From: Agriterribacter humi
GTDB taxonomy: Bacteria > Bacteroidota > Bacteroidia > Chitinophagales > Chitinophagaceae
Reading direction: 5' to 3'
DNA: 64,000 bases
Assembly (NCBI RefSeq): GCF_009192765.1
Contig: NZ_VOHQ01000002.1
Location: 1-64,000, forward strand
Part shown: positions 8,674 to 18,117 of the stretch, piece after piece
How the letters are laid out: the number at the start of each line of letters is the position of its first letter
Position numbering within the stretch: position 1 is the stretch's first letter
The notes under the pieces: generated by a model
The model's input: the letters and a program-made list of their open reading frames with translations, nothing else
Database searches by the model: none
What the model was told of the DNA's origin: nothing
Made by a program: the position numbers and the translations under genes

Positions 8674-10167
8674 ATGGAGATAACAGTTCCCAAAACACTG
8701 TCGGCAATATCCTGTATCCGTATAGCTGCTGCATTATGCATTATTGTTATTGCCGGTTGCGATTGTGGAGGCGCCCGCACTGCCCCCGACTGGACAACCT
8801 ACCAGGTAAAATCTCCTTATGAAGGCGAAAAGCCTGATCCTTATAAGCAATTGATCGTGTGGTTAAAACCCGGTACTTCAAGGCAGGAATTCAATAAATG
8901 GCTGCAGGATAGTATTGTGAAGAATGAAAAGAATGAATTAAAAATACGGTTTGTATGCGGCAGTTGCGATTCATCTCTTTTTTTGTTGGAAGGAAGGGGT
9001 GTTGAGATATATATGCAGGGTGAAGTAGCACAGGGGGGCAGCGGTAGCAAAAGTAAGCCAAAGGTAACCGGCGAGAGCGGACCCCTTTATTTCAGCACCA
9101 ATATCCCAGTTCAATTTCCTGATGAAGTTAACGGGCCTAAGGAAACAAGACTTCCCGCCCCTTCGTCGTTTAGTGATTCGGCTGTAAACGTTGCCGTTTT
9201 TGATACAGGGCTGGATACTGCTTTGGTTGGTTCAGCTTTCCTGTATAAGGCTGGAGACAGCGCCTGCATACCTGGCGGAAGTGCAGGATGGAACTTTACC
9301 GCAGGCAACAACAACTGGCTCGATGACAATCCCGGAAGGCATGGCAGCACGGTAACAAAATTTATAATTGATGAAGCAGAACGGTACAAAAAGAACAGCG
9401 TTGTTATTTTACCTGTAAAAATTTTTGGGGCCGATGGAACAAGCGATTTGTACAGCATACTTTGCGGGTTCGCTTATGCAAAAAACCGAAAGGCAGATAT
9501 CATTAATGCAAGCTTTGGCTATTATGAATCAAGGAATAAATACGACAGCTCGGGTAATGCATTATCGGAATTAACTGCTCCGGTGTTATTGAAAGCATTC
9601 ATTGAAGAGCACCTTACTAAAAATAATATCTTACTGGTAACGGCAGCAGGCAACAAAGACGATGCTATAGAAGATCCGGAATATAATCCATCAGACTCAC
9701 TTCAAAAGCGTAACCTCGACAGTGTACATTTTTATCCTGCATCTCTGTCGCCTGTTTTGCCCAATGTAATAGCCATAACAACAGTATATAAAGACCAGGT
9801 AAGTCCCACCCAAAATTTTTCAAATAAGGTAGTGGACGCAGGAGTACAGGCAGATGGAATAGACAATGCGGGACATTTCTTTTTTGCAAATCCTGTAAAT
9901 ATAAATTTGCCGCCTGTATCGGGCTCCTCATTTGCTGCGCCGGTAGCCACAGGAAAATTTGCTGCATGGTACCATACCTATAAAAATATTTTAAGCACAC
10001 CTTTAACTATGGCAAAAAAAGACAGCATTTTTGCTATACTTAAAAATCAGCCTGATCCGGTTTTTTTATACAATGAAACCGGGTTGGCTGATAAAACAAA
10101 AGAAGGTAAAGTGATTAATAAAACGGGCATTGCAGCACAGGGAACAGCATCTTCATTAAGAAGATAG
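8674..10167 (+). CDS. Subtilisin-like (S8) protease, predicted lipoprotein
   Basis: This 497-residue protein has an N-terminal signal ending in the lipobox VIAGC (Cys about residue 29), so it is probably lipid-anchored outside the cytoplasm. A propeptide-like region follows at about residues 50-110. The S8 triad is complete: Asp177 in VAVFDTGLD, His223 in GRHGSTV and Ser419 in SGSSFAAPVATG. The oxyanion-hole region is VTAAGNKDD. It lies 24 bp before the first TPR-CHAT gene and 132 bp after the anti-sigma gene, which suggests a joint proteolytic module. Substrate is unknown; maturation of the CHAT proteins or cleavage of the anti-sigma factor are possible but unproven. Confidence 0.88.
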   Translation: MEITVPKTLSAISCIRIAAALCIIVIAGCDCGGARTAPDWTTYQVKSPYEGEKPDPYKQLIVWLKPGTSRQEFNKWLQDSIVKNEKNELKIRFVCGSCDSSLFLLEGRGVEIYMQGEVAQGGSGSKSKPKVTGESGPLYFSTNIPVQFPDEVNGPKETRLPAPSSFSDSAVNVAVFDTGLDTALVGSAFLYKAGDSACIPGGSAGWNFTAGNNNWLDDNPGRHGSTVTKFIIDEAERYKKNSVVILPVKIFGADGTSDLYSILCGFAYAKNRKADIINASFGYYESRNKYDSSGNALSELTAPVLLKAFIEEHLTKNNILLVTAAGNKDDAIEDPEYNPSDSLQKRNLDSVHFYPASLSPVLPNVIAITTVYKDQVSPTQNFSNKVVDAGVQADGIDNAGHFFFANPVNINLPPVSGSSFAAPVATGKFAAWYHTYKNILSTPLTMAKKDSIFAILKNQPDPVFLYNETGLADKTKEGKVINKTGIAAQGTASSLRR

Positions 10168-10191
10168 AACCCTGAGAAACAGATAGCATGT

Positions 10192-12990
10192 ATGATTAGT
10201 GCAGGCAATATATTTTTAAGGGCGGCGATATTTCAACTCATCACTGCCTTTTTTTTTAATACGCATTGCTTTTCCCAATGCCCCTCTGGTAAAGAAGTGT
10301 GGAACAGAATTCTGGCTGTAGAAAATGCTTCACTAACCAACTCCGTAAAATTACAACAGGCATACGGGCTGAAAAATGAATTTGATCATTGCAAATTGAA
10401 CAGGGATTCTGTATATGCAAAGTTGCTGCATCGTATTGCCACGCTTGAATTTCTTGAAAATGGTAACAAGGCAACCAGGGAATCTGTTGAATATATGTTG
10501 CGCGCCATAGCCATCAACAATTCAGGCGCCCCTGGCAGTTCTCCGGGATATGCTGTAAACAGTTATTACAATCTGGCCATTTTTTACAACTCACTCGATG
10601 TAAACAATAAGGCTTTAGATTATTACGACAGTGTTATTATTTCAGATAAGAAACTAAATCTTCACTATAGTATTGCTATTGAATGCAGGGTGGGGAGAGC
10701 GGATATTTTATTTAAAAACGGTGATTTTCAAAAGTGTGTTGATGAATGTATTGCCGGATTTACTGTTGCGAAACCTGCCGGAGATACAGTTACCATGATG
10801 CAATTGTTTAACCGGCGCGCCCAGTCTTATTTCTACCTGGATAAACCGGAAAACGCCGGCGCCGATGCCGATTCCGCCCTGCACTATGCCGGTATGTTGC
10901 TTGATGATTTTGAATGGGCCACCGCTGCTAAAATAAAAGCGCTCATTTGTGCCCGTGATAAACAGTTTGATAAAGCTGTTTTGTTATTTAACAAGGCAAT
11001 ACACTCCAGGCGAAAAACAAATGAATATGCCCAGGTAGCAGATGATTATACCGATTTGGGTAACTTTTATTTTCAGCATTTAAAACAGTATAAGCAGGCA
11101 CAGGATTGTTATTTTAAAACGGTTGATTTCGCTAAAAAGGCGGGTGATGCGCAAAGAATGTGTAAGGGCTATATCAATCTTGGAGAAGTAGCTTTCAGGC
11201 TGCAGCAGAATGATCACTATACCCGTACTGAAAACTATTACCGTAAAGCGTTAAAGGTATATGGGTTAAACCAGGGCTCTCTTTTACAAAACCCGGCGTT
11301 AAACCAGCTATCTGCTATCGGCAATACTGATCTTTTGCTGGTTATCCTTAACAACAAAACAGAATTGCTGCTCAACCTTTACAAATCAAATGGCGATAAG
11401 CAATACATCAACGCCTGTCTTTCCACCGCCGTTTTAATGGACTCTGCTATTGCACAGGCACGGCACGAACAGTTAGGCGAGCAAAGCAAGTTATACTGGC
11501 GCAATAAAACCCGGTCTTTTTTTGCTATAGCACTCGAAGCCTGCTATGTAGCGAAAGATATGCCCAAGGCATTTTATTTTATGGAAAAAAGCCGGGCGGT
11601 ATTGTTAAGCGATAAGCTGAATGAGCTGGGTGCTTCTACTCATTTGCCCGCGTTAGAAAGTGCCCTGGAACAGAATTATAAAGCAGCTATTGTTTATGAA
11701 CAGCAAAAGCTGGGTCGTTTGGATAAACAGTCGCAGGCTTATCAAAACCAGCAACTGAAAGTAATACATGCAAAAGAAGCGCTTGAGGACTATGTTAAAA
11801 CACTCGAACAAAAATACCCTGCCTATTACCAGTATAAATATGCGGATGATATACCTGCTTTGGAAGAATTGCAAGCCTGGTTGTTGAAGAACAGGGAAAG
11901 CTTTGTTCATTATTTTATACAGGATACGATGGCTTATATACTGGTTAGTACGCCGGATGCCAGCAGGATGATAAAGCTCCGCGCAGAAGAACTTAATGTT
12001 GATGACATGAACCTTTTTTTACAATGGTGCTCCGGCAAACAACAGTTAAACAATCATTTTCCTTCATTTGCTGCGCTGGCCCATAAATTATATACCAGCC
12101 TTTTTAAACCGCTTCAATTGCCTGGCGGGCGTGTAATACTATGCCAGGATAATTTTTTATTGCCATTTGAAGCGCTGTGTAAAGATGATGAGGGGAAACA
12201 ATTTTTGGTATATGATTATACATTCAGCTATGTATATTCGGCACGTTATCTTATGAAACCATTTCATATTCGAAAGGCCAAAGGTGATTTCATTGGGTTT
12301 GCACCGGTATCTTTTGATTATAATTTGGGCGTACCCGAACTCAGGCATTCCGCACTATCGCTTGCTAAAGCCGGCGCTTACTATAATAATACGAAATTGT
12401 TTACCAAAACAGCAGCTACCAGGAAGAACTTCATTGAGCAGGTGGCCGGTTACAGTATAGTGAATGTGTTTTCTCATGCGCTGGCGGATACCGGCAACTC
12501 AGAGCCTATACTGTATATGCAGGACGCTGTCATCAATCTTTCGGAATTGCAATTGCTCAACCACCCGGCTACACAGCTAATTATGCTCAGCGCCTGCCAG
12601 ACCAATGTGGGCAAAAACGCAACAGGAGAGGGGATATACAGTTTGGCAAGAGGTTTTTCTTCGGCAGGCATACCATCGGTTTCGGCCACCCTATGGAAGG
12701 CGGATGAAGAAACGATATATACTATTTCCAATACCTTTCATGCATTGCTTTCAAAAGGCATGCGCAAAGATGAAGCGCTTCAAAAGTCGAAATTGCTTTT
12801 TATGGAAAGCGGCGGAAAGGAAAAGTTGTTGCCTTATTACTGGGCCAATATGATCATTATTGGTAATGCAGACGCTGTCGTACTTTCATCTCCGCCGGCC
12901 TACAGGTGGTGGCTCAATGCAGGCATCATTTTTGCTATTATTTTTATTGTTATTATCCTGCTCGTCCGGGTACGGCGAAATATCAATTGA
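10192..12990 (+). CDS. Secreted TPR-CHAT protease, paralogue 1, with C-terminal membrane anchor
   Basis: The 932-residue protein begins with a signal-peptide-like segment (to about residue 33). About 450 residues of TPR-type helical repeats follow (for example NLAIFYNSLDVNNKALDYYD). The C-terminal CHAT domain, a caspase-like cysteine protease of clan CD, has His762 in FSHALAD and Cys802 in LSACQTN. Near the end a hydrophobic helix (IIFAIIFIVIILLVRVRR) carries basic residues that should stay inside. The topology places the TPRs and protease in the periplasm. Such TPR-CHAT proteins are known as activated proteases in some conflict systems, but no CRISPR or gRAMP partner is present here. Paralogue 2 follows at 13,362. 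Confidence 0.88.
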   Translation: MISAGNIFLRAAIFQLITAFFFNTHCFSQCPSGKEVWNRILAVENASLTNSVKLQQAYGLKNEFDHCKLNRDSVYAKLLHRIATLEFLENGNKATRESVEYMLRAIAINNSGAPGSSPGYAVNSYYNLAIFYNSLDVNNKALDYYDSVIISDKKLNLHYSIAIECRVGRADILFKNGDFQKCVDECIAGFTVAKPAGDTVTMMQLFNRRAQSYFYLDKPENAGADADSALHYAGMLLDDFEWATAAKIKALICARDKQFDKAVLLFNKAIHSRRKTNEYAQVADDYTDLGNFYFQHLKQYKQAQDCYFKTVDFAKKAGDAQRMCKGYINLGEVAFRLQQNDHYTRTENYYRKALKVYGLNQGSLLQNPALNQLSAIGNTDLLLVILNNKTELLLNLYKSNGDKQYINACLSTAVLMDSAIAQARHEQLGEQSKLYWRNKTRSFFAIALEACYVAKDMPKAFYFMEKSRAVLLSDKLNELGASTHLPALESALEQNYKAAIVYEQQKLGRLDKQSQAYQNQQLKVIHAKEALEDYVKTLEQKYPAYYQYKYADDIPALEELQAWLLKNRESFVHYFIQDTMAYILVSTPDASRMIKLRAEELNVDDMNLFLQWCSGKQQLNNHFPSFAALAHKLYTSLFKPLQLPGGRVILCQDNFLLPFEALCKDDEGKQFLVYDYTFSYVYSARYLMKPFHIRKAKGDFIGFAPVSFDYNLGVPELRHSALSLAKAGAYYNNTKLFTKTAATRKNFIEQVAGYSIVNVFSHALADTGNSEPILYMQDAVINLSELQLLNHPATQLIMLSACQTNVGKNATGEGIYSLARGFSSAGIPSVSATLWKADEETIYTISNTFHALLSKGMRKDEALQKSKLLFMESGGKEKLLPYYWANMIIIGNADAVVLSSPPAYRWWLNAGIIFAIIFIVIILLVRVRRNIN

Positions 12991-13115
12991 AAATCCCTGA
13001 TAATTTCTGATAACATCTCATTCATTTTCCTGTGTAAAATGTTTCCGTACAGTGTTAATATAATTCACGTGTTTCTTTCTTATTTATAAAACCACTTAAC
13101 CTAAACATTTCATTT

Positions 13116-13259
13116 ATGAAAAATGGATTTTTAAAGATTGGGTTCTTCGCAGTATTGCTATGGGCGGTTCTTATTATTGCAGGTTGTCCCAGGGGAGCCC
13201 AAAGATCACCCGGTGGTTCCAGCGATACCAGCGGAGCGCCAATTAAGCCTGGTAGTTAG
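13116..13259 (+). CDS. Small lipoprotein between the two CHAT genes
   Basis: This 47-residue frame begins with ATG at 13,116 and ends with TAG at 13,257. It has a short basic start (MKNGFLK), a hydrophobic stretch and the lipobox LIIAGC with Cys24. The remaining 23 residues are Gly/Ser/Pro-rich with Arg and Lys (PRGAQRSPGGSSD). It is a plausible lipid-anchored mini-protein embedded in the sigma-subtilase-CHAT cassette, with about 125 bp upstream for a promoter. Family unknown; it could be a partner, substrate or decoy for the adjacent proteases, which is speculation. Confidence 0.7.
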   Translation: MKNGFLKIGFFAVLLWAVLIIAGCPRGAQRSPGGSSDTSGAPIKPGS

Positions 13260-13361
13260 AAAAATATTTAAAGATAGCAGGTGCATTTAAATGAGTAAGG
13301 CAATTAAAATGCACCATTTCAGTTCCCCAAACCATAGGTATATCTTTGAACAACAGAAGGT

Positions 13362-16154
13362 ATGCCAACACATGTTACATTGCGCACCTGTACATTAATG
13401 ATCGTAAAGCAATGCTTTTGCTGTGCAGCAGGCCTGTGGCTATGCCTTAGCTGCTACAGCCAGCAGCGTCTTGTTGCAGAACGCATTTCCTCCATTGAGC
13501 ATGATCCCGCACTTTCTGCTCAGCAAAAACTTTCCGGCTTATACCGGGTTAAAGCGCAATATGATAGTTCAGGATTTGTAAAGGATACGGTGTATGCAAA
13601 GATGCTGGGCAGCATAGGTTTGTACGAATTTATAGCAAACAACAATTATGATGCTGCTATACAGCATACTTTATCGGCGGTAGTCATTAATATGGCAGTG
13701 CAGCCAACGCCTGCCTTTTTTCTGGCAACAGGCAACTATTTTAACCTGGGCTTTTATTATGATAAGACACAGCGGTTTTCAAAAGCGTTGGCCTATTACG
13801 ATACGGCCGTTATGGTTTCGCGCAAAGTTGCGGGCCGCGAAAGCCGCATGCTGGATGCCCGCCTTGGAAAAATATATATTTATTTCAGAACGGGCGATTA
13901 TCAAAAGAGTGTGGAAGAAAGTACAGGAGGAATAATTACTGCTTTGCAGTTGGGCGATTCGTTGCGCTACCTTGATTTTCTGAACCAGCGGGGACAATCC
14001 CTTTTTTTTCAAAACCAATTTGAACAGTCTTTGTCTGACATTGAAACCGTAATACCTGTGGCAGAGCGGCTTCGTCAATCTCACCGGCTTGCCAGTGCAT
14101 ATAAAATGAAAGGATTCATTTATGCTAAGCGCAGGGATTTCCAGGTAGCCACAACTGCTTTTAAGGATGCAATTGAAGCAAGGAAACAAACAACAGATAT
14201 TGGACAGATTGCGGGAGATTATAACGATCTCGGGAATTTTTATTTCGACAGCCTGAAAAATCTTCAAAGTGCAAGAATGTACTACGGGCAGGGGATGAAA
14301 TATGCGGGGCAGGCAAAAGATTCCGTTCGGCTTGCCAGGCTTAGTCTTAATACAGGAAGAACATTCATTGACGAAGAGGATTTTAGCAGGGCCGAAAAGT
14401 ATTTGTTGCGGGCCTTTCTGTTTCTTGGCGTAAATATCAGCAATGGTTTGCACGATACTGCTACGGTTACAGCACTTGGCCAGAACCAAAATAAAGAACT
14501 GCTCCTGTATATCCTCGAAAATAAAACCTGGCTCCTGCTAAGGCTGTATGAAGAAAAGAAGGATAAACGTTTTTTACATGACTGTCTTGCTGCAGCATTG
14601 CTTACCGATTCGGTAATTACACAATTGCGGCACGAACAAACGGGTGAACAAAGTAAATTATACTGGAGAGACAGAACCCGGTCCTTTTTTGCAACTGCGC
14701 TTAAAGCCTGCTATGCTGCCAACAACCCGGCGCTTGCATTTTATTACATGGAAAAAAGCCGCGCGGTATTGCTGAACGATAAGTTAAATGAATTAGGGGC
14801 AATGGCTCATTTGCCCGAAGAAGAGCACAATACAGAGCAGGAATACAAACGGCGTATTGCCAGTGAAGAACAACGGCTCAATGGCTTGTTTGTGCATTCG
14901 GTGCAATACAGGCAGCAGCAATTGATGGTATTGCAGGTTAAAGATGAGTTTGAGCATTATATTAAAACGCTCGAACAAAAATATCCTGCTTATTATCAGT
15001 ATAAGTATGCCAGTAAAGTTCCGGCGCTTGCAGAACTGCAGGCTTATCTTTTAAAAAGAGACGCGCACTTTGTTCATTATTTTGTAGAGGATACAGTAGC
15101 ATATATACTGAACATTATGCCTGATGCGGCTAAAATGATACAGTTGCATTCCAAAGATTTCGACAGGGACCAGGTAACGGCCTTTCTCCAATACTGTTCA
15201 AACAAACAGCGGTTGAATAATGATTTCAGCGGTTTTACATCCATATCTCTTGCGTTGTATAAAAGTTTTTTTGAACCATTACAAATACCCGTTGGAAGAG
15301 TAATACTGTGCCAGGATGATTTTTTATTGCCTTTTGAGGCATTGTGTAAAGATGATAAGGGCAAGCGGTTTTTGGTATACGATTATGTTTTTAGCTACGT
15401 GTATTCGGCAGGGTACCTGCTTAAAGAAATGAATTCGCCTGTTGCGAAGGGAAGCTACATCGGGTTTGCACCGGTATCCTTTGCACCATATCTTACATTA
15501 CCCGATTTAACAAATTCAGCCACGTTGCTGAAACATACCGCTTCGTACTATAATACTACAACGTTGTTTACCGGCGGAAATGCTACCAGGGATAATTTTA
15601 TGAAAGCTGTACCGGGGTATAGCATCGCCAATATATTTTCACATGCGCTTGCAGATTCAGGCAATACCGAACCGCTGTTGTATATGCAGGATTCGGTAAT
15701 ACATCTTTCCGAACTACAATTGCTGAACCGTCCGGCCACACAGCTAATTGTGCTGAGCGCCTGCCAAACCAATGCTGGACGGAATGCCACAGGCGAAGGG
15801 ATATACAGTCTGGCCAGGGGATTTTCTTCGGCAGGCATACCCTCGGTTGCGGCTACTTTATGGAAGGCGGATGAGGAAGCTGTATATGCGTTGTCGGACA
15901 AGTTTCATGCATATCTTTCGGAAGGTATGCGTAAAGATGATGCCCTGCAAAAAGCAAAATTGTATTTTGTTAGACAGGGTGGCAAGGAAAAGTTGCTTCC
16001 ATATTTTTGGGCCAATATGGTGCTCATGGGCAATGCGGAACCGGTTATGTTTTCGCATTCTGCCGGTGTTTCGTGGTGGCTGATGTCTGCTATACCGTTA
16101 TTGCTTGCGTCCGTTCTTTATATAGTTATGAGGCGAAAAAAAGGGCGGAATTAA
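13362..16154 (+). CDS. Secreted TPR-CHAT protease, paralogue 2, with C-terminal membrane anchor
   Basis: At 930 residues this is a tandem paralogue of the protein at 10,192. It shares the TPR-like N-terminal half, the junction block HEQTGEQSKLYWRDRTRSFF, the CHAT dyad His761 (FSHALAD) and Cys801 (LSACQTN), the block ARGFSSAGIPSVAATLWKA and a C-terminal transmembrane helix followed by RRKKGRN. The signal peptide is clearer if translation starts at Met13 (13,398: MIVKQCFCCAAGLWLCLSC). Similarity between the two is high from about residue 430 onward and much lower in the TPR half. The gene converges on the M56 peptidase gene, 35 bp away. Confidence 0.87.
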   Translation: MPTHVTLRTCTLMIVKQCFCCAAGLWLCLSCYSQQRLVAERISSIEHDPALSAQQKLSGLYRVKAQYDSSGFVKDTVYAKMLGSIGLYEFIANNNYDAAIQHTLSAVVINMAVQPTPAFFLATGNYFNLGFYYDKTQRFSKALAYYDTAVMVSRKVAGRESRMLDARLGKIYIYFRTGDYQKSVEESTGGIITALQLGDSLRYLDFLNQRGQSLFFQNQFEQSLSDIETVIPVAERLRQSHRLASAYKMKGFIYAKRRDFQVATTAFKDAIEARKQTTDIGQIAGDYNDLGNFYFDSLKNLQSARMYYGQGMKYAGQAKDSVRLARLSLNTGRTFIDEEDFSRAEKYLLRAFLFLGVNISNGLHDTATVTALGQNQNKELLLYILENKTWLLLRLYEEKKDKRFLHDCLAAALLTDSVITQLRHEQTGEQSKLYWRDRTRSFFATALKACYAANNPALAFYYMEKSRAVLLNDKLNELGAMAHLPEEEHNTEQEYKRRIASEEQRLNGLFVHSVQYRQQQLMVLQVKDEFEHYIKTLEQKYPAYYQYKYASKVPALAELQAYLLKRDAHFVHYFVEDTVAYILNIMPDAAKMIQLHSKDFDRDQVTAFLQYCSNKQRLNNDFSGFTSISLALYKSFFEPLQIPVGRVILCQDDFLLPFEALCKDDKGKRFLVYDYVFSYVYSAGYLLKEMNSPVAKGSYIGFAPVSFAPYLTLPDLTNSATLLKHTASYYNTTTLFTGGNATRDNFMKAVPGYSIANIFSHALADSGNTEPLLYMQDSVIHLSELQLLNRPATQLIVLSACQTNAGRNATGEGIYSLARGFSSAGIPSVAATLWKADEEAVYALSDKFHAYLSEGMRKDDALQKAKLYFVRQGGKEKLLPYFWANMVLMGNAEPVMFSHSAGVSWWLMSAIPLLLASVLYIVMRRKKGRN

Positions 16155-16189
16155 AAACTGATTTTCGAAAATTAATATTGGTAAACTCA

Positions 16190-17704
16190 TTATGGGATAT
16201 TGTATAGTCTTGCAAAGCGATATGAAGTATCTGGATCGCGAGCCAGCATCATGGGTTGGTTATGGGAAACGGCTTTTTTATAATAGTTATCGTAATACGC
16301 ATTTGTCATTAAATCTACCTGGTAGTTATAACTGACATTCTTTTTTGCTGCGCCGTAAAGTTTGCTAGTGAACGAATGTGAAAAATCAGAGGACTTGTAT
16401 TGATTTAACTTTTCGTTTTTTATTTTTTTGCCATCTATCCAAACGCCATATATAGCAGCATTTTTCCATGCATTGAATGTTTTTTCTGTAGGAATACCCT
16501 TTGCAAACGGGGCCGGTTTTTTATAAAAGATAATTTCCGCCTTTGCCTGTTGCGCTTTGCTCATCATTTTGTAAATGTGCTCCAGCCTGCTTCTCTTTTC
16601 ATTTGAGAATTTGCTTGTAATAATCTTCTTTTTGTTATTGACCGTTTCAATTTTGAATAAAGGTTTATGTTGCTCTGTAATGGCATTGTATTCATTTATC
16701 AACTCCTCTGAAACACCCGCTTCAGTAAATCCCGGAGAGAGTCTTACCCAGGACGGTTCCTGAAATTTTGGATCTGGCTTATGCTTTGTAGTATTATCTT
16801 TTGATTTTGGGGAAGATGGAGTTTCATTTTGTGCGATAACGTTTGTGCTGAAGAAAAACAGCATAAGCGCATATAAGGGTAGCACCGCAATCTTTTTTAT
16901 AACGGAAATTGCTTTTGAGTGCGTTCTTGCTATCATGGTTAATCTTTTTTTAGTGATCAGGTAATAATTGAACCGGCTCGCAAATAACGAATTATTATTA
17001 TTGGCAGCTTTGTCTATTAAAAGGCGCTGATAGGAATATCTGTTGTTGTATATTTTTATTACGGCTTCGTCCGCTAAAAATTCATGGTTGAGACGGATAG
17101 CCTTCCTGTATAAAATAAAGAAAGGATTAAACCATAAAAGACTTTGAAGGATCTCCGCATATAAAAGATCAAGCGTATGGTTTTGTCTTACATGGGTAAG
17201 TTCGTGCAGTAAAATTTCTTTTTCGATTGCCCCGGTTTCAAAATCTTTTTTATTGACAAAAACATAATGCAGAAAACTGTGTGGTGTTATATGTTCTGGT
17301 AATAGCACGAGGGTAGCGTTATCAATCCTGGTGGTGCTGTTATTGAAGATTTTTCTTAAGAGAAAATATATGTTAGCTGCAAAACGCACAAAGAAAAGGA
17401 TAGCAATAATAAAATATACAGCCGCCAGAATAGAGTACGAAGTATTGTTTTCTGGCGGATGAACGGACACCCGTTCAACAATTTCTGTGCTCCAGTTATT
17501 GTCAATAATATAATCGGGTTGCAACACCGGTAAAGAAGGCGCTGGAAGTTGTATAGTAACGAAAGGAATCACAACACAAAAAGTTATGCTGGTCAGAAGA
17601 TATATCCTGTTAAAGCGGTGTATTTTTTCTTCTTGCAGGAACAACAGATAAAAAGTAATAAATACACCAGAGCACAGTATTGCTTTAATAAGATATGCTA
17701 TCAT
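16190..17704 (-). CDS. M56 family (BlaR1-like) membrane metallopeptidase
   Basis: The 504-residue protein has four N-terminal hydrophobic segments and the zinc motif HELTH (residues 167-171), followed by an Asn/Asp/Glu-containing helix, typical of BlaR1/MecR1-type sensor proteases. Another hydrophobic helix lies at about residues 285-305. The C-terminal region, likely outside the membrane, does not show the penicillin-binding motifs of true BlaR1, so the signal need not be a beta-lactam. Its start codon overlaps the stop of the blaI-like gene by 4 bp. In known systems the activated protease leads to loss of the BlaI repressor. Confidence 0.88.
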   Translation of the reverse strand: MIAYLIKAILCSGVFITFYLLFLQEEKIHRFNRIYLLTSITFCVVIPFVTIQLPAPSLPVLQPDYIIDNNWSTEIVERVSVHPPENNTSYSILAAVYFIIAILFFVRFAANIYFLLRKIFNNSTTRIDNATLVLLPEHITPHSFLHYVFVNKKDFETGAIEKEILLHELTHVRQNHTLDLLYAEILQSLLWFNPFFILYRKAIRLNHEFLADEAVIKIYNNRYSYQRLLIDKAANNNNSLFASRFNYYLITKKRLTMIARTHSKAISVIKKIAVLPLYALMLFFFSTNVIAQNETPSSPKSKDNTTKHKPDPKFQEPSWVRLSPGFTEAGVSEELINEYNAITEQHKPLFKIETVNNKKKIITSKFSNEKRSRLEHIYKMMSKAQQAKAEIIFYKKPAPFAKGIPTEKTFNAWKNAAIYGVWIDGKKIKNEKLNQYKSSDFSHSFTSKLYGAAKKNVSYNYQVDLMTNAYYDNYYKKAVSHNQPMMLARDPDTSYRFARLYNIP

Positions 17705-18072
17705 TTTTTCTTATTTTTAATTTCCTGGTTAACTATTTTTTTCAGGCTCTCTAACTGAGCTGTAGTGAGATTGGTGGCTTTTGTAAAAAAGGAAGCAAAT
17801 TGCAGTGCTGAGTTATTAAAATAAGTTTTAATTATCCCGTTAACGTGTTTTGAGAAATAATCAGTTTTTTTTACAAGAGGATAGTATTGCCGTGAGTTGC
17901 CCATAAGCGTATAACCTACAAACCCTTTTTTCTGCATTCTTTTTAATAAAGTAGCAATTGTAGTTGCTGCGGGCTTGGGCTCCGGGTAATGGTCTATGAT
18001 GTTTTTCAGAAATGTTTTTTCCTCTTTCCAGATAAATTCCATCAACTGTTCCTCGGCTTTTGATAATTGCAT
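17701..18072 (-). CDS. BlaI/MecI/CopY family transcriptional repressor
   Basis: The 123-residue protein is a normal-length BlaI-type winged-helix repressor: LSKAEEQLMEFIWKEEKTFL, then KPAATTIATLLKRMQKKGFV with the recognition helix, and a helical dimerisation tail. It overlaps the M56 peptidase gene by 4 bp, the standard repressor-sensor pairing. A BlaI-type operator sits 24-45 bp upstream of the start codon, so autoregulation is expected. No beta-lactamase gene is nearby, so the regulon is unknown. Confidence 0.93.
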   Translation of the reverse strand: MQLSKAEEQLMEFIWKEEKTFLKNIIDHYPEPKPAATTIATLLKRMQKKGFVGYTLMGNSRQYYPLVKKTDYFSKHVNGIIKTYFNNSALQFASFFTKATNLTTAQLESLKKIVNQEIKNKKK

Positions 18073-18095
18073 GTTCTATATATTAAGAATGTATT

Positions 18096-18117
18096 CTACA
18101 AATGTAGATATACTACA
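18096..18117. promoter_or_regulatory. BlaI-type operator
   Basis: CTACA-AA-TGTAG (18,096-18,107) is a dyad matching the classic bla/mec operator core, and a further CTACA half-site follows at 18,113-18,117, making a second TGTAG-ATATA-CTACA dyad. It lies just upstream of the blaI-like start at 18,072, in the position expected for autorepression. Confidence 0.8.

Noticed and set aside
13779-14489. Antisense open frame of 236 codons inside the second CHAT gene
   Set aside because: It lies fully inside a well-supported gene, has no recognisable domain and only mirrors the codon use of the opposite strand.
10192-16154. Link of the TPR-CHAT genes to a type III-E CRISPR (gRAMP) system
   Set aside because: No CRISPR array, Cas7-like fusion or other cas gene is seen in the window, and both CHAT proteins have signal peptides and membrane anchors.
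16190-18072. A beta-lactam resistance locus
   Set aside because: No beta-lactamase or penicillin-binding sensor motif is present; BlaI/M56 pairs regulate many other genes in Bacteroidota.
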